Shown here one piece after another: positions 26,034 through 62,100 of a stretch of 64,000 bases of DNA. A model generated the notes under the pieces. That model ran no database searches, was not told where the DNA came from, and was given only the letters and a program-made list of their open reading frames with translations. A program made the translations under genes and the position numbers. The stretch's first letter is position 1, and every line of letters starts with the position of its first letter. This stretch comes from Cynocephalus volans (taxonomy: Eukaryota; Chordata; Mammalia; Dermoptera; Cynocephalidae), in assembly GCF_027409185.1 (NCBI RefSeq), contig NC_084462.1:24837577-24901576 (forward strand), written 5' to 3'.

Positions 26034-27300
26034 GTATGTGAGGTGACAAAACCCCATCCCAGGTTATTTCCTGTTTTAAGTACTTCCCCAGCCCTCCCAG
26101 GTGATGTCATAACTCAATCAACAAAGTGGTTTCTCTGACTTGGGCCTTGGCTGGGCCTTTTCTCATATGGAGGGCTAAGGAGTAAGAGGCAGGCTCAGGG
26201 AAGCAGGAGCCTGCTTAGAACCAGAGGGGACAGGGGGGTTGGCCCAAAGAGAGGGCAGAGGGTCCCACTCTCAGGGAGTCAACCCTCTTCCTGGAAACAA
26301 GTCCAGCAGCATGGGCATCATCACGCCTTAGCCACATGAGACACGTGGGTGACAGCTCTGTAAGCTGCGAAGCTCCCCAGGAACACAGCAGGTTCCAGAT
26401 GGCAAGGGGTAGAGTGGTCCTGGAGCCAGGCCAAGACTGCACCCCAGCTCGGCGAATACTAGTGGGGAGGGAGGGGCACCTGGCACTCGGCCTCTTCCTT
26501 TGGCCTGCATGGGGGAAACCCCAGGCAGTGCTAGCTGCCAGGCCAGGAACCACCCCTGCTCTGCCCCACTCAGAGAGGGCCTGCCAGAGGCTCTGTCCAA
26601 CCACAGAATCTTTTGCCAACCCAGCTGACTACTTACTCAGGCATGCTCTGATGTGGCCTTCTCAGGACCCAGTGCCATCCAGCCACCAGTGCCACACTGC
26701 AAAGGGGTGGTCAGGCCTGCCTTCCTCAGCCAGTGGTCAACCTCCTCCTCCAAGAAGCCTTCAGCATTGGCCTAGTGAGCTCAGTGGTCCCTCCAGGTCT
26801 AGGGGCTCAAGGGAGAGAAGAAGGGGTGCTTCAGAGGTCCCCAGGGAGGGTCAGGGAGGCAGGGTCAGGGGAGGGAGTAGATAAGGGCCCAGCACCCTTG
26901 GGACCCTGTCTGGACCCAGGACAGGGGTGTGAGGCAATTGGACTTGCAGGGTCTCAGGGGAAGCCTGAGTGGGCTCCCCTAGAAAGTTTTGCTTTTCTAG
27001 AAAGGGGACAGAGGGGGAGCTCTGAGGGACCACTGGCCCCCAGGCAGGGCCACAAGCCCATCATGGAGTAGGGGAAGACTCCCCTTGGCCTGAGCCCACC
27101 TTCCACAAGCTCAGGAGGCCACAGCCCAGCCTGGTCCCTGTGGTACTTGAAGCCAAACACCTCGAGACTCAGAAAGTCTCCCCACAGCCAGCCTGTTCCC
27201 CAGTGCCCAGCCCCAAGTGCCAGAACCAGCAGCAGATGGAAGGGACTGCTGAGAGGTGAGCTGTGTGCTGTGCTGTGGGGGTGTGTCTGGACCACAGACC
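26034..27300. other. Intergenic, GC-rich, no gene recognised
   Basis: Many long but overlapping open frames reflect high GC. No splice-supported coding sequence was recognised. Confidence 0.4.
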
Positions 27301-27334
27301 CCCAGATCAGCATCTCCAGGCCACTTTTCTAGAA

Positions 27335-27570
27335 TTGTTTGTTCATTCAAAACGTGTGGAAATTGAGGCCCAAGAGAGAGGGGACTTGGCCAAGGGGACA
27401 GAACTGAGCCCAGACCCTCCTCCTTCCTCCCTTCAGGCTTCCCCAAGCATCTAGGAAAGGCCTCCAGCCACACTCCAAGATAAGATTGCAACTTTGAACA
27501 GACCTGGGTTTGAATCCCAGAGGTCACCCTCTGGCTGTGTGACCCCATGTGGCTCACCTAACCTCTCTGA
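27335..27570. repeat. MIR-like relics (two)
   Basis: AAATTGAGGCCCAAGAGAGA (antisense MIR-like) is followed by GACCTGGGTTTGAATCCCAG with CTGGCTGTGTGACC (sense MIR core). Confidence 0.6.
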
Positions 27571-27829
27571 GGCTCACCTTGCTCAGTGCTAAGTCTGAGG
27601 AGGCCTGAGGGGCATGTGAAGGTTGTAGAACAGGAGACTCCCAAGTGCTAAGCAACTCCCTTCGAGTATCTTATTTACCTACAGCGACCCCAATGGGTAT
27701 TTTCAGGAAGTCCATGGAACGGGCGTTGAGCCTGATGTGCAAAGCAGCTGGGCAGCCTGCCAGGGCCACCGGACAGGGAGGCAGTGGGGCTTTGGGGGGA
27801 AAGAAAGCAGGAGGCACGCTGCTGCCATC

Positions 27830-28150
27830 CTGGGCCTGGACACGTCCACTCTCGGGCGTGTCTCCCCGACGCGGCGCGTCTTCAGCATGTGGCACGGCTG
27901 ACACAGCTGCGGAGGGACCGAACGGTCCCCGGAGGGCCGTAGTGGGAGGGTCGGCGGACGCCCAGGGCAGAAGACTACAGGCCATAGGCGGGGTGGGGGG
28001 GACAGGGACAGAGTTGTGACCCACCCGCGCTCGCGAGCCCGGGCGCCGCAGCCCCGCCCTCCCCTTTCCACCGCGGCTGGTCCGGCAGCCCACTCCAATC
28101 CCGGGACCCGAGCTCACCCCCCACATCACCCTCCGGCCCCGGCCTGTGAC
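27830..28150. other. GC-rich, CpG-rich segment (possible CpG island)
   Basis: A cluster of CG dinucleotides (ACGCGGCGCGTC, GGGCGCCGCAGCCCCGCC, CTCGCGAGCCCGGGCG) is unlike the flanks. It could be a promoter or an island of germline hypomethylation. No transcript was identified. Confidence 0.45.
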
Positions 28151-28649
28151 TCCCTCCTGCCGCCAGCTGTCCCTCTCTCCCACCAGCACCGCCTGGCAGT
28201 TGGTCCCCAAGAACCCACTGACCCCGACTGTCTGTTTGCCCTGGAACTCTCCTGCCTGGGTCCAGCCCCCACCGCCCTCTGACCCCACTCTGGAGATTGT
28301 CTCCAGTCCCATCCCGGTCCCACCGCCTGTATCCCGCAGCTCCTCCCAGTCCCCGTCGCCCATAGTTCAGTTCCGGCGCCTCCTGCCCGACCCGCTGGAG
28401 CCCCCTGCCGTCCTTTCCTTCAGTGCAGGCTGGCAGGCCAGCTCCTGCCCTCCTCGTGGCCCACTGCCCATCCTGGCTGTCCCCGCCCCTCTTGTCTCCA
28501 TCCCCTCAGCTGTCACCGACCTGTACTGGCCCCCCAGGCCACCCATCAAGGCCCCTTCCCTGCCCGGCCGAAGGCCCGTCCCAAGACCAGCCAGGAAGAG
28601 CCACGCTCTCAGAGGGAAGACTGGGACCAGGCACCGTGATTGCCCGTGA
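28020..28649 (+). CDS. Unidentified proline-rich open frame (hypothetical)
   Basis: A + frame is open for about 209 codons after an upstream stop at 28017-28019; the first ATG is not clear (an ACG/ATG-poor start), and 28146 is the first listed initiator. The product is rich in Pro, Ser and Arg, with repeated P-x-P motifs (PPPPSDPT, PIPVPPPVS, PRPPIKAP) and a basic C-terminus (RPVPRPARKSHALRGK). It begins in the CpG-rich segment. I do not recognise it. Minus-strand frames are also open here because the region is GC-rich, so chance is a real alternative. Conservation across species in this frame would be needed to call it a gene. Confidence 0.22.
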   Translation, partial: PTRAREPGRRSPALPFPPRLVRQPTPIPGPELTPHITLRPRPVTPSCRQLSLSPTSTAWQLVPKNPLTPTVCLPWNSPAWVQPPPPSDPTLEIVSSPIPVPPPVSRSSSQSPSPIVQFRRLLPDPLEPPAVLSFSAGWQASSCPPRGPLPILAVPAPLVSIPSAVTDLYWPPRPPIKAPSLPGRRPVPRPARKSHALRGKTGTRHRDCP

Positions 28650-29555
28650 AATGTGTGACCTCCAGCCGGTGGTCAGCCCGGAAGTTACTGACCCTTGCTG
28701 GGTGCGCCACAGAGTGCTGGGCAGCATCGGAGCCTCAACCCTAGAATCGAGGTGACCAGGAGACTTCAACAGTGAATAGCAGAGGCTGGAACTTATGAAA
28801 AGGAATCTGTCTGAAGGCTGTGTCAGGGCTGCACCAGCAGGACTGGGGAGATGGCTCTGGCCAGGATGGGGTGGGGGCGTATGGGGGCCAGAGTGGAGCT
28901 GGGCTAGACTACTGCCTCGCTCCCGTTCTCTGGGCCTCTCCCACGCCCCATAGGGGAATACTCCCAAGAGAGGAACCACAAGCTGCGCCCTCGTCCCCAA
29001 CACAGGGACACACAAATGCATAGGACATTAGGTCTGTGGACCCAGCAATGGGGTGGGGGGACAGAGGGCTCTCCAACCTCAAGTTCCAGCCAAGCCTTGA
29101 GGAAGAGGGCCAGTGACACCTGGAATTTCCATAGATGGACCCTCTTCTAACAGCTTCCTTTCAGAATCTGTTAATTGAGACAACTCACCCTGAGCTGGGC
29201 TGTCTGGAGAAGAGTCCAGGGTATGGTACTTGTTAAACAGCATATCTGGGCAGGGTTGAAGCCACAATTGCCTGGCACTCTGAATAAAACTGTCACATTA
29301 GCTACCATAACAAAAAGCGGGAGGGGATTATAGGTGCCTGGCCACCTTGTCCCTGCCACTGCCCCCACCCAGCCTCCCTCACCACCCATCTCCAGAGTTC
29401 TCAGCAGTCAGAAACTCATGTTCAGGACAATGTTGTCCAGGGCCGGGGTGGCCATGTCTCCTCCGTGATTGCAAAACAGCAGAGACAACAGGACTGGTGG
29501 TCCTACCCCCCAAGATAACTATTGCCAGGATTGGCCAGGTCAGCAGGGTGAGGAT
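28650..29555. other. Intergenic, no feature recognised
   Basis: No splice-supported exon or clear repeat seen. Confidence 0.4.
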
Positions 29556-29559
29556 GCTG

Positions 29560-29977
29560 CTGTAGATTAGATGCTCCTCTCCACCACCCCCCTCCCCAAC
29601 CCCACTGAAGTTTAAATCCCGGCTGTTACTGCTGAGGGTGGGAAATTCTATTACGGTAATTAAAAGGTGGGGCCTTGAAGAGGTGATTAGATTGTAGGAC
29701 TGTGCAGTAGTGAATGGATTAATAATGGTGGGTATGGGTGTGGTTCTGAGGGTTTTGAAAGGAGTGAATGAGGAGGTTGGTCTCTTGCTCTCTCTGCTCT
29801 GCCATTTCACAATATGATACCCTGCTGTCACTGTCACCACCACCAAGGCCTTCATCAAATGTGTTCCCTGGACTTTGGACTTCCAAGCCTCCAAAACTGT
29901 AAGCAATAAGTTTTTTCTTTATAAATCACCCAGTTCCAGGTAATTTTGTTATAAGCAACAGAAATGGACTAATACAG
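29560..29977 (+). mobile_element. MaLR LTR (MST/MLT1 type), sense
   Basis: GTGGGGCCTTGAAGAGGTGA, GTGAATGGATTAATAATGGT, CTTGCTCTCTCTGCTCTGCC, and an end TTTATAAATCACCCAGTTCC ... AATGGACTAATACA follow the MaLR LTR layout. Confidence 0.8.
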
Positions 29978-30164
29978 ATGCACAGGGCAATGGGAGGGTG
30001 AGGGTGGGCAGAAAGAGGCTACCAACCTGTCAGATGTCCTGGAGGATAACTGGCAAGGTACTTTGCACAGGGATGCCTACAGAGAGGAGCAAGGCCCCCA
30101 CCCTCTCCTCTCCTGGCCCCTGCCAGCCCCCTTCCCACCTCCTCCTCATTCCCCTATTCTCATG

Positions 30165-31085
30165 TCTTCATTTCATTCCTTCAGAAATATTTACTGAATT
30201 CCTACAAGGTACCAGGCGCTGTGCTAGGTGCTAGGATTCCAGAGCAAGTGAGGTCTCATGTGTCCTACTCTAAACAGGGCATGTCAATAAACCAACAAAC
30301 AACATCACGAATGTTAAAGGGAAAAGATCAGGGTGCTGTGGGAAGGAATAAAGGGGCCTCCTCTGGGTAGCTGACATTCAAAATAAGACCTTAAGTCTAG
30401 TGGAAGTTGTCTAGGCAAAGATTGTGGGGAGACCATTCCAGGCAGGGAAAGCCAGGTGCAAAGGCCCTCCGGCTGGAAAGAGTTTGACATTGCAAAAGTC
30501 CAAAGAGGGTCGTTGTGTTTGAAACAAGGTAAGCAAAGGAGGGAGTAGGAGGACATGAGGTGAACACAATAGACTGGGACCATGGATAGAATTTGGATTT
30601 TATTATAGGGACAGTAGAAACCCTTCATGGGTTTTAAACAGAGAAATAAAATGATCAGATTTATGTTTTAAAAAGATCACTCTGGCTGCTGAGTAGAGAA
30701 GGTTGAGTATTCGTACTGGGGTGGGGGGTTAAGAGTAGAAGAAAGAACAGTCAGGAAGCTCTGCTAATACTCTACATGGGAGATGGGGTGTCTGAGCCTG
30801 GGATGGGGGACTGTAGAGGGAAAGGAGTAGCTGGATTCGAAATATGTTGTGGAGGCAGGATTGTTCCTGGCTGTGGGGAGAGAGGATATGGATGGGCTTA
30901 GGGCCAAGGCCCCGTTTTCCAGCTTGAGCAGCTAGGGACAGGGGCAGCCATTCCCCGACATGGAAGGTTGAGGAAAGAGCAAGTTCCAGGGAAGGGATGA
31001 CAATCAAGGGGCCAGTAAGAGACAGCTGGAATGAAATGCCTAAGACAAATGAGGTGCCGGACATGCTGATGCCTCTTCACTGCCC
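30165..31085 (+). mobile_element. L2-like relic
   Basis: CAGAAATATTTACTGAATTC, GGCGCTGTGCTAGGTGCTAG, GGTGCAAAGGCCCTCCGGC-type sequence and AAAAAGATCACTCTGGCTGC occur in the LINE2 3' order. Confidence 0.65.
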
Positions 31086-31139
31086 AGGAGGCATCTTAAG
31101 GGGGGGCAAAACCTGCATGCAAAATATGGAGGAGAGAAA

Positions 31140-31310
31140 TCAAAGTTCTAAGTCGATGGAGAGATACAGTGTTGATAGATCAGCAGGTTCTTTGTTACGA
31201 GATCAATTTCCACACACTGATCTACAGAATCAAAGCATTTTTAATCAAAATTCCAGCAGGCTTTCTTGTAGAAATTGACGAGCTCATTTTAAATTTTGAT
31301 TTAAAAATTT
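31140..31310 (+). mobile_element. Old L1 fragment, sense
   Basis: ATCTACAGAATCAAAGCATT and ATCAAAATTCCAGCAGGCTT resemble the 3' part of L1 ORF2. Confidence 0.6.
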
Positions 31311-31459
31311 TTTAATTGGCTAGTCCTGGAAGGGGCTGTCTTTCCCCAGTCAGTGAGGCTGCAGATGCCAGAGCATCAAGAATGCAGAAAATAAGAAAAT
31401 ATAAATACTATTATTCCTGTGATGAATGGATGCCAAAAACAGCAATACAGAATCTAAGA

Positions 31460-31590
31460 AAACATAGAACACTTTTATTGCTTTTTCTGGCCTTATTGCA
31501 CTGGCTAGAGCCTCCAGGACAATGCAAAGAGGTAGTGAGAATAGACAGTTGTGCCTTATTTTTGATCTTAGCAGGAAACTGAGAACAGAG
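31460..31590 (-). mobile_element. Old L1 fragment, antisense
   Basis: GCACTGGCTAGAGCCTCCAG followed by TTGTGCCTTATTTTTGATCT matches antisense L1 ORF2 sequence. Confidence 0.55.
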
Positions 31591-31679
31591 TACGAAGTCA
31601 TTGAGAGGTGAGGGGCCAGGCAGGGATGGACGAGGCCAGTGTGAAGGGAACAGAGCTTGGGGAACTGGTGAGATCTAAG

Positions 31680-31990
31680 GCAGTGGATCTCAAATGTGGT
31701 CCCTGGCCCTCACCCCCCACCCTGTCCCTGCCTCTGAACACTCTGCTTCTGACCCTCCCTGATGGCCACCTGATGGACTATAGGACTGCATTTCGGCTCT
31801 GACCATCTTTGAATCAGAAACTCTAGGCCCTCCTCCTCCCCAAATCCACCAGTGTGACAGAGCCTCAGCTGGAGGCTGATCCCCAGCCCCTGTCACTCCT
31901 GTTGGGGGCCGGGAGGGTGAACAAGCCCTAGGAAGCCTCACACCATCCCTGAGCAGAAATCAGGTCACACAATAGAATCCATCATGGGAA
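31680..31990 (+). mobile_element. Possible MER20-like hAT relic
   Basis: CAGTGGATCTCAAATGTGGT and GAATCAGAAACTCTAGGCCC resemble the MER20 consensus as I recall it. Heavily altered between. Confidence 0.35.
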
Positions 31991-31999
31991 TTCAACTGA

Positions 32000-33600
32000 G
32001 CCCAGGGCCCTGAAAGTGATATAAAATGTGCAACTTATATAGAGAGAGACTGCACAAGGCAACAGTGGGTCTTGGAGATGCCTCGACAACATGTACCATG
32101 CGGAAGTTACTCAGAGCATGTTTCGTAAATGTTCTGTGCACCACAACAGCTGGCCTGTGGTGCCCCTGGTGGGGTTTAGTCCCTCCTTAGGCAGCCTGGC
32201 AAGCAAGTGACATTTTAGCCAGGTCCCACAGCTAGTGGGGTGTTGTAAATTAGGATCTTAAAGATGGAGAGCACACCTTCAAAGATTAGAAGAGACACAA
32301 GATGGAAACAAAGATTTTATTACTTACAGGTCTGGAGGGATACACAGCACACCTGGAGGCCACACACACAGAGGTCAGGGAGCACATGGAGAGACAGAGA
32401 GAAACCTTTGGGCCAATGCTTTTATTCGGTTCAGGGCATTATCGAAACAGGTTTCCTGCAGGGAGTTTTAATGGATAGGTTTAAAGCATGCAGGCAGAGG
32501 TTCCAGGAGGTGAAGATGTGACTGTGAGGTGCTCACTGCAGCGCAGCTGCACAGTTCATGGGCGGTGGTAGGCTCAGCAGGGCCAGTCAAGCAGGCTGCA
32601 TCTAGCTGTCCCCTGAGGAGGCGGTCACCAGGAGGAAGTTGCCTAAGGCAGAGACATTTGGATCAACCGCACTGAGAAAATGGGAGGAAGTAGAGAACTA
32701 GAAACTGTGTCAACGACAGAGCCCAGCATCTGGTATGAGAAGTTCAACTTACATTCAAAATGATGCCAAGGCAATGTAAAATTAGATGCATTTACTACAT
32801 GTGGCAAGGCTGGAATGCAACCCAAGAGTCAGTCTTTGGGTAGGGCAGACCACCTTATCGAGGCCCTGCTGAGTCCCTGTCCTGTCTTCTGCCCATCATT
32901 CTTGCTGGGACCAATTCAGCCCAAAGACTCCGTGCCTCAGTTTCCCCGTGGGTAAAATGGATATAACAGTATGTCCATCCTGTCCATATACAGAGTGTCG
33001 TGAAGCTGGGAAGGAGACAAAGGGTGTTGACGGCCTGGCTCAGGGAAAGGGCTTCCTGTGCGAGGGTAGGAGCAGCAGACACAGAGAGGGCGGGGCTGCT
33101 GGCTGGCCGCGGGCCGGGCGCGGGAGAGGCTATTAGGATTAGGGAAGACACTGCAAAGAAGGGACATCCGTCTCTGCTTCCTTCTACCTTAAGAATGCGG
33201 ACACCACTTCCTCTGGTGAAATCATGTCTCCCCGTTCCCACGGTCCACTCAGCAAGCCAGTGCCCACCTCTTCCTGGGGAGGGCGTGGGCAGAGCCTCCT
33301 AAAGAGCCAGCCCTGTGGGTCACCCCTGCTCCCAGCCCCCCATCTCCCACCCATCCACCTCCAGTCCCAGGCTAGCAGTGCCCTCCATGAGAGACGGTCC
33401 CAGGGACCGGGTAACGGGTGACTCTTACTGCTTTGAACCTTCCTTTCCCCCTCTGTCCAAGGAAGGTTCTGGATTAGCCAGGGAACTCCCAGCTGTGGAT
33501 GGACTCACCTAAGGATCTGTAGGGAAATACAGCCTCCTGGGGTTCCCCTCCCACCACCAGAGATTTGGAGTTCCAGACTGAGGCCCAGAGATGCCACCAT
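32000..33600. other. Intergenic upstream of PILRA, no gene recognised
   Basis: No recognised exon. A GC-rich patch lies at 33080-33130. Confidence 0.4.
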
Positions 33601-33629
33601 GCAGCCAGGCCAGAGCATCCTGGCAGGCG

Positions 33630-33745
33630 GAGGCTCGTGACTCAGCTGGACTGGAGTTCCAGTTCTGGACCAGCACTGAAGAGTCATGTGGCTGGGGCAA
33701 GGCTTCACTGAGCCTTGGTGTCCTCCTCTGTAGGGTGGTGAGAAC
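33630..33745 (+). repeat. MIR relic
   Basis: GGACTGGAGTTCCAGTTCTG and GAGCCTTGGTGTCCTCCTCT follow a MIR-like order. Confidence 0.5.
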
Positions 33746-57489
<23,744 letters not shown>

Positions 57490-57679
57490 TGAGTGGGACT
57501 AAATGATGACCTTCTTGGAGCAAATGACACTTGCCAATAGAAAGGATCACAGCTTCCAACAATAACCAAGGCCAGATGCAGATGACTCCGAGGCCAGCAG
57601 GTGTTGAAGGCCAGCAGGGAACTGACACAGAGCATTCTACTCCAATTCCTGCTTCCGCTTCCTAGACTTTGCCCACAAA

Positions 57680-57685
57680 AATAAA
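57680..57685 (+). promoter_or_regulatory. PILRA: PILRA poly(A) signal
   Basis: AATAAA about 190 bases after the PILRA stop, so the 3' UTR is short (57490 to about 57705). Confidence 0.75.
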
Positions 57686-57909
57686 AATGTCTATAAAATA
57701 TGCCTTAATGCATCTAAGAAGAAAACTGATGTCACCTTCAACTTCTGTCCTTCCCACCAAAATTGAACTCTAATAGACAACTCACACCCAAGACCCCTCC
57801 TCTAGGACTTTCATTCAGTGACTGCCAGAGAACATAAATCCCAAACACTGGTAGCCACTCAGAACCCAAGGTCTGCCCCCAAATCTAACCATACTCTTCC
57901 CTTACCATA

Positions 57910-58097
57910 ATAACTAGCATGAGTTGGTTAGTGCTTTACACACGTCACCTCACTGAACGTCACCAGCAATCCTAGAGATATGATGTCCTCACTGGAGGAT
58001 GACAGTGAGAACCGGAATGGCTCAAGTGCTTTTCCCAGTGCTGTATAGCAAGCTAGTCAGTAGCTGAGCCAGGATTTGAACCCAGGTCTGTCTTCTT
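57910..58097 (-). repeat. MIR, antisense
   Basis: TAGTGCTTTACACACGTCAC, CTGAGCCAGGATTTGAACCC and GGTCTGTCTTC form an almost complete antisense MIR in the gap between PILRA and ZCWPW1. Confidence 0.82.
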
Positions 58098-58252
58098 GTT
58101 GATCTCCCAGGACTCAGGTCTTCTGCCTTCCCCAGATTCCTATACTATTCCCACCAGAAGCAATGCTATGCCACAGTGACACGGAGGAGGGAAAGAAGCC
58201 AAAAGGAAGCGTGTGGTTAGAGACAGGCCAGACCATCGAACCAGTAAGCTGC

Positions 58253-58258
58253 TTTATT
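58253..58258 (-). promoter_or_regulatory. ZCWPW1: ZCWPW1 poly(A) signal
   Basis: AATAAA on the minus strand about 150 bases after the ZCWPW1 stop. The cleavage site is inferred near 58235. Confidence 0.75.
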
Positions 58259-58407
58259 AACACATAATCTGCACAACTCTAACGTGAACCTTGTAGCCAA
58301 TTAACAGCCCCGATACTCATCAACTTCTCAAGGATCCCACCGAGAGGCCCTCCCTCCTGTTCCTCAGAGAAGAGGAGTGAGATCAGGAAGGGGCCGAGAG
58401 CACACAA

Positions 58408-58727
58408 CTATTCCTCAAGGAAGGGCATGGTGAAGTCCTCGCCATCGTCTCTGGGCTGCGGCTCCTCTCTCTGCTCCAGCTCTTCTCCAGTATCTTCCAT
58501 GAGTTGCTCCAGGTCCAGCTCACTGGAAGCTTCATCTTCAGGGGGGGCACTTCCAGTCTCCTGAGGCAGTGGCTCCTGGGGTCTGGGCTCTTCTTTCCCC
58601 ACCGAAGCACGGGCCCCACCACAAGCTGGTGGGCTCAGGCCCTTCGGCACCATTCTAGCTTCTTTTTCCTCAGAAAAGCTGGTTGCTGAGGCCTTGCTTT
58701 GCGGGGCTTTAAATTTTTTCTTAGGGC
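58408..58727 (-). CDS. ZCWPW1: ZCWPW1 last coding exon
   Basis: The acceptor is CATCATTTAG. It encodes PKKKFKAPQSKASATSFSEE, an acidic region and the C-terminus FTMPFLEE. Confidence 0.92.
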
Positions 58728-59141
58728 CTAAATGATGAAAAAGTGACAAAGTTGACTTCCTATTATACCAGCATATCCTTACCTTTTACAAGTCAAACTC
58801 CTAAATTCCTATTTCCAGGAAATATCTGGAAAAGATGACCTTTCTCAGTACCACACGTATAGGCTTTGGAGTCAGAAAGACTTGGATTAAAGCCATGGAT
58901 CAACCGTATGTTCAACATGGGTCTTGATCACGTTTTAAACTCTTTGAGCCTCAATGTCCTTATCTTTAAAATGGCCAATATCCAGGGCCGGCCCGTGGCT
59001 CACTTGGGAGAGTGTGGTGCTGATAACACCAAGGCCACGGGTTCGGATCCCTATATAGGGATGGCCCATGGCTCACTTGGGTGAGTGTGGTGCTGACAAC
59101 ACCAAGTCAAGGGTTAAGATCCCCTCACCAGTCATCTTTAT

Positions 59142-59173
<32 letters not shown>

Positions 59174-62100
59174 ATATCCAGTCATAGAGCTATTGAAAGA
59201 ATTAAAAACAACACGCATGGAAGTATGTATCTAGCCAGCCCACCGGCAATGCTTAATAAATGTCATTTCTCTTCTCACTACCATTCTCCTGTCCCTGGAT
59301 CAAATCAAATCAAATCAATCAATAATACAGTGTGTGCTGTGCAACAATCTGAGAGATGCCCTTTTGTTCTTTCATTCTTTCTTTTAAGTAATGAAAAGCT
59401 GTAGAATTGTTTTTAAAAAGTGGTCTAAGGAGCAGAGATGTAGACATGGACCTCATTCCTCATAGTTTTTCACACATTGAGCATTACCTGGCTGGTCAGA
59501 ATCTGAATTCTTCTGGCCTTCTTTCTTTCCCATTAAGAGTGAGGAAGGAGCTGTGGATTTGTCTCCCAGAGATCTCTTCACTGTCTTCCTTTGGAGGGTC
59601 CCATCTTGTCCATCTGCCATACCTGCATCAACCACACCCCCCAACCATGACGGAAATTTATTTCTAAGTTTCAGCTTGGCAAGGGCAGATGGACTCCCCA
59701 CATTTAGCCTCTGCCCTGCCCCACATCTTCTGCTCATTTTCAATCTAATAAATTCTCTCAGTGGCCTCCAGTTCCCCAATCTTTTTTTTTTTTTTTACCC
59801 CCTGGATCTTCTCCTTCTCTTTATAGTTCTCTCCTCAGAGTCTGCGCCTTCTCTAGGTAGTCATCTTTCTTGGCTAAGAATTTAAAACCTTCCACCTTTA
59901 GCCTAGGATTTCATAATTCAGTACACAGGAGTAAGGAGGCTACAGCTTCCCTGCCGACACTCTGTTAGTCTTGCCTGTTTTCTCAGGTCCTAGAGCTGAG
60001 ACAGTTGGTTAGGTCCAGCTACCTGCAGACACCTTACACTCTCTGCCTCTGCCCTGTCTTAGCTGTGAAACAAGTCCCATTTTCAGCTGGCTCGCTTACC
60101 TCTTGGCTTGGGTTTTTTTGTCTGTATTTTGGCTGGCTTAGGACTGGACAAAGTTGGGTCCTGAGGATAGAAGAGAAAAATAAGAAAAAGATAAACTAAA
60201 CCACATAACTATTTTTAATAGAGAGGGATGCTACAGAATGATGGGTGGGCCTTGAGGAGTCCATTTAGGTTATGTGAGCCTGATATTGTTAAAATCTATG
60301 GCAACATAGAGGAAAATATATGGTCATTTCGCATTCTGTTTTATTAGTCAAGGCAAGACTGTATGCACAAAAGAAGGAAATAAAGATAGGCCACAAGCAT
60401 GACTAAAAAAACTGGTAAATTAAAAATTAAAAGAGAAAGTAAAAATCTATATTCCATATACCTGGAAAAGAGACACAAAGAAAACAAGTGAATGCATATC
60501 CTAAGTGTCCACATAGGGAAGAAAGAAGAGTGGAGACAAGCAATCTGTTATTCTCTGAAATTGCTCCAGGAAGAACCAAAGAAATAGAGTAGGAATTGAG
60601 ATTATAATCAAGAAAGAAGTTCCTAGAGATGTGAGAAATTAGAGAGAATAACGAGGAAAGAGGAGAGCTTCCTTCCCTGCAGACCCCTAAGAGATAAAAT
60701 CAGCCAGTTGGGGCTACCACTAAGCAGATCCCTACAGGAATCTCCTAAAAGGAAACCCCACGATCCTTATCTAAACTAATTTTTAAGGCTAATCTTACTT
60801 TTTTCTCTTCCTCCTCCTCCTCCTCCTCTTCCTCCAGGCAGGAATTTGGGCTGTTAGCCCCAGAGAGCATTACATCTAGAACAGGAAAAGGAATGAAAGG
60901 CTAAATAATTTATCCAATAAAACAGTCAATGAGTTAATAGAGCTGATCCCAGAGAATCTGTCTTCTAACTACCTTCCTGTGTCCACGTGGTATTTTCTCC
61001 ATAAAATGTGATCCCAGATCATCACGGTTCCTTCCTTTTCAAAGTACATCACTATACAACATACACCCTCCTTCCCTCCCCCTATCCCCTGCCCCATCCC
61101 TCTGTCCCCATCCATCTATCCTGGATACTGGATCAATGACATTCACGAGAGCCTCCTATTACAGAATCCAGAATGAGGCCGATGCTATGGAATATAAAAT
61201 AGAGAAAAGCTTGAGCTGTTGCCCTCACGAAGGAATCCCTCCCCTCCCTCTCCAGTCCTCATCCTCTAGTTATCCTACCTCTTTCTTCTCCACTGTCAGA
61301 TCCATTGTATCGGCTCTGAAAACCAAACAGGTTAACCCGCTCCTGAGGGAAACAAGAAATGAAAGCATCATCCACTATCCTCCCAGGAAAGGCTTTTGCC
61401 CTCTGTCTTCTATATTTCAGTTACGAAGAAATTTGTATTCATTTTCCATAACATTTTCACTTGAAAGTGTACATTAGGTTTATCTGGACTTTTATGGAGA
61501 TTAATTAATTCTAATCTCTTTTTCCAGTGTATTTATACCTGTAATTCAGCACTCCTGTTTGTCAGTCAGCATCCCACTCCCACCAGTAGAAGTTGAAAGT
61601 AAAAATGGACTCCACTTTAAAAAGAGGTTAGGGAGCATACATCTGAGACTTGAAGTTAAATAAGGAGGTAGGATGCTTCCCAACACAAACTATCTCTATT
61701 GGGGCTGAGAAAAGATCCCAACTGTTCAAGAGTAGGGAAAGGAATGGATGACTTAAGAAGTCAAGGGAATCTGGCCTGGGAAGAAAAGAGTAGTTCTAAG
61801 AAAAAGACTGCTGGTTTTCTGCAGTGGGGATTGTATAGTTTGCTTTGTACCCAAGTCCTGAAGAGGAGCAAGTATGTGGTCTGAGCCCTGTCCCACCTGA
61901 ATGCTGATCTGTTCTGCCTCTTGAGCCATCATTAGGGCTGCACCCAGTTTCTGGCTGCAGTCCTTCTTCCTGCCCTTTTTCTGAAATAGAAGATTAGAGT
62001 GAATGATAAATACTGAGTTAAAGATTAGAGTCAATAATAAATTTTAGAACAGTGATCCCAAAATACTGCTACCCCCCAGACATTATCTTTAACTACATTT

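Noticed and set aside
27671-28363. 230-codon minus-strand frame
   Set aside because: Overlaps the CpG-rich segment where nearly every frame is open; glycine-rich, low-complexity product with no recognisable domain.
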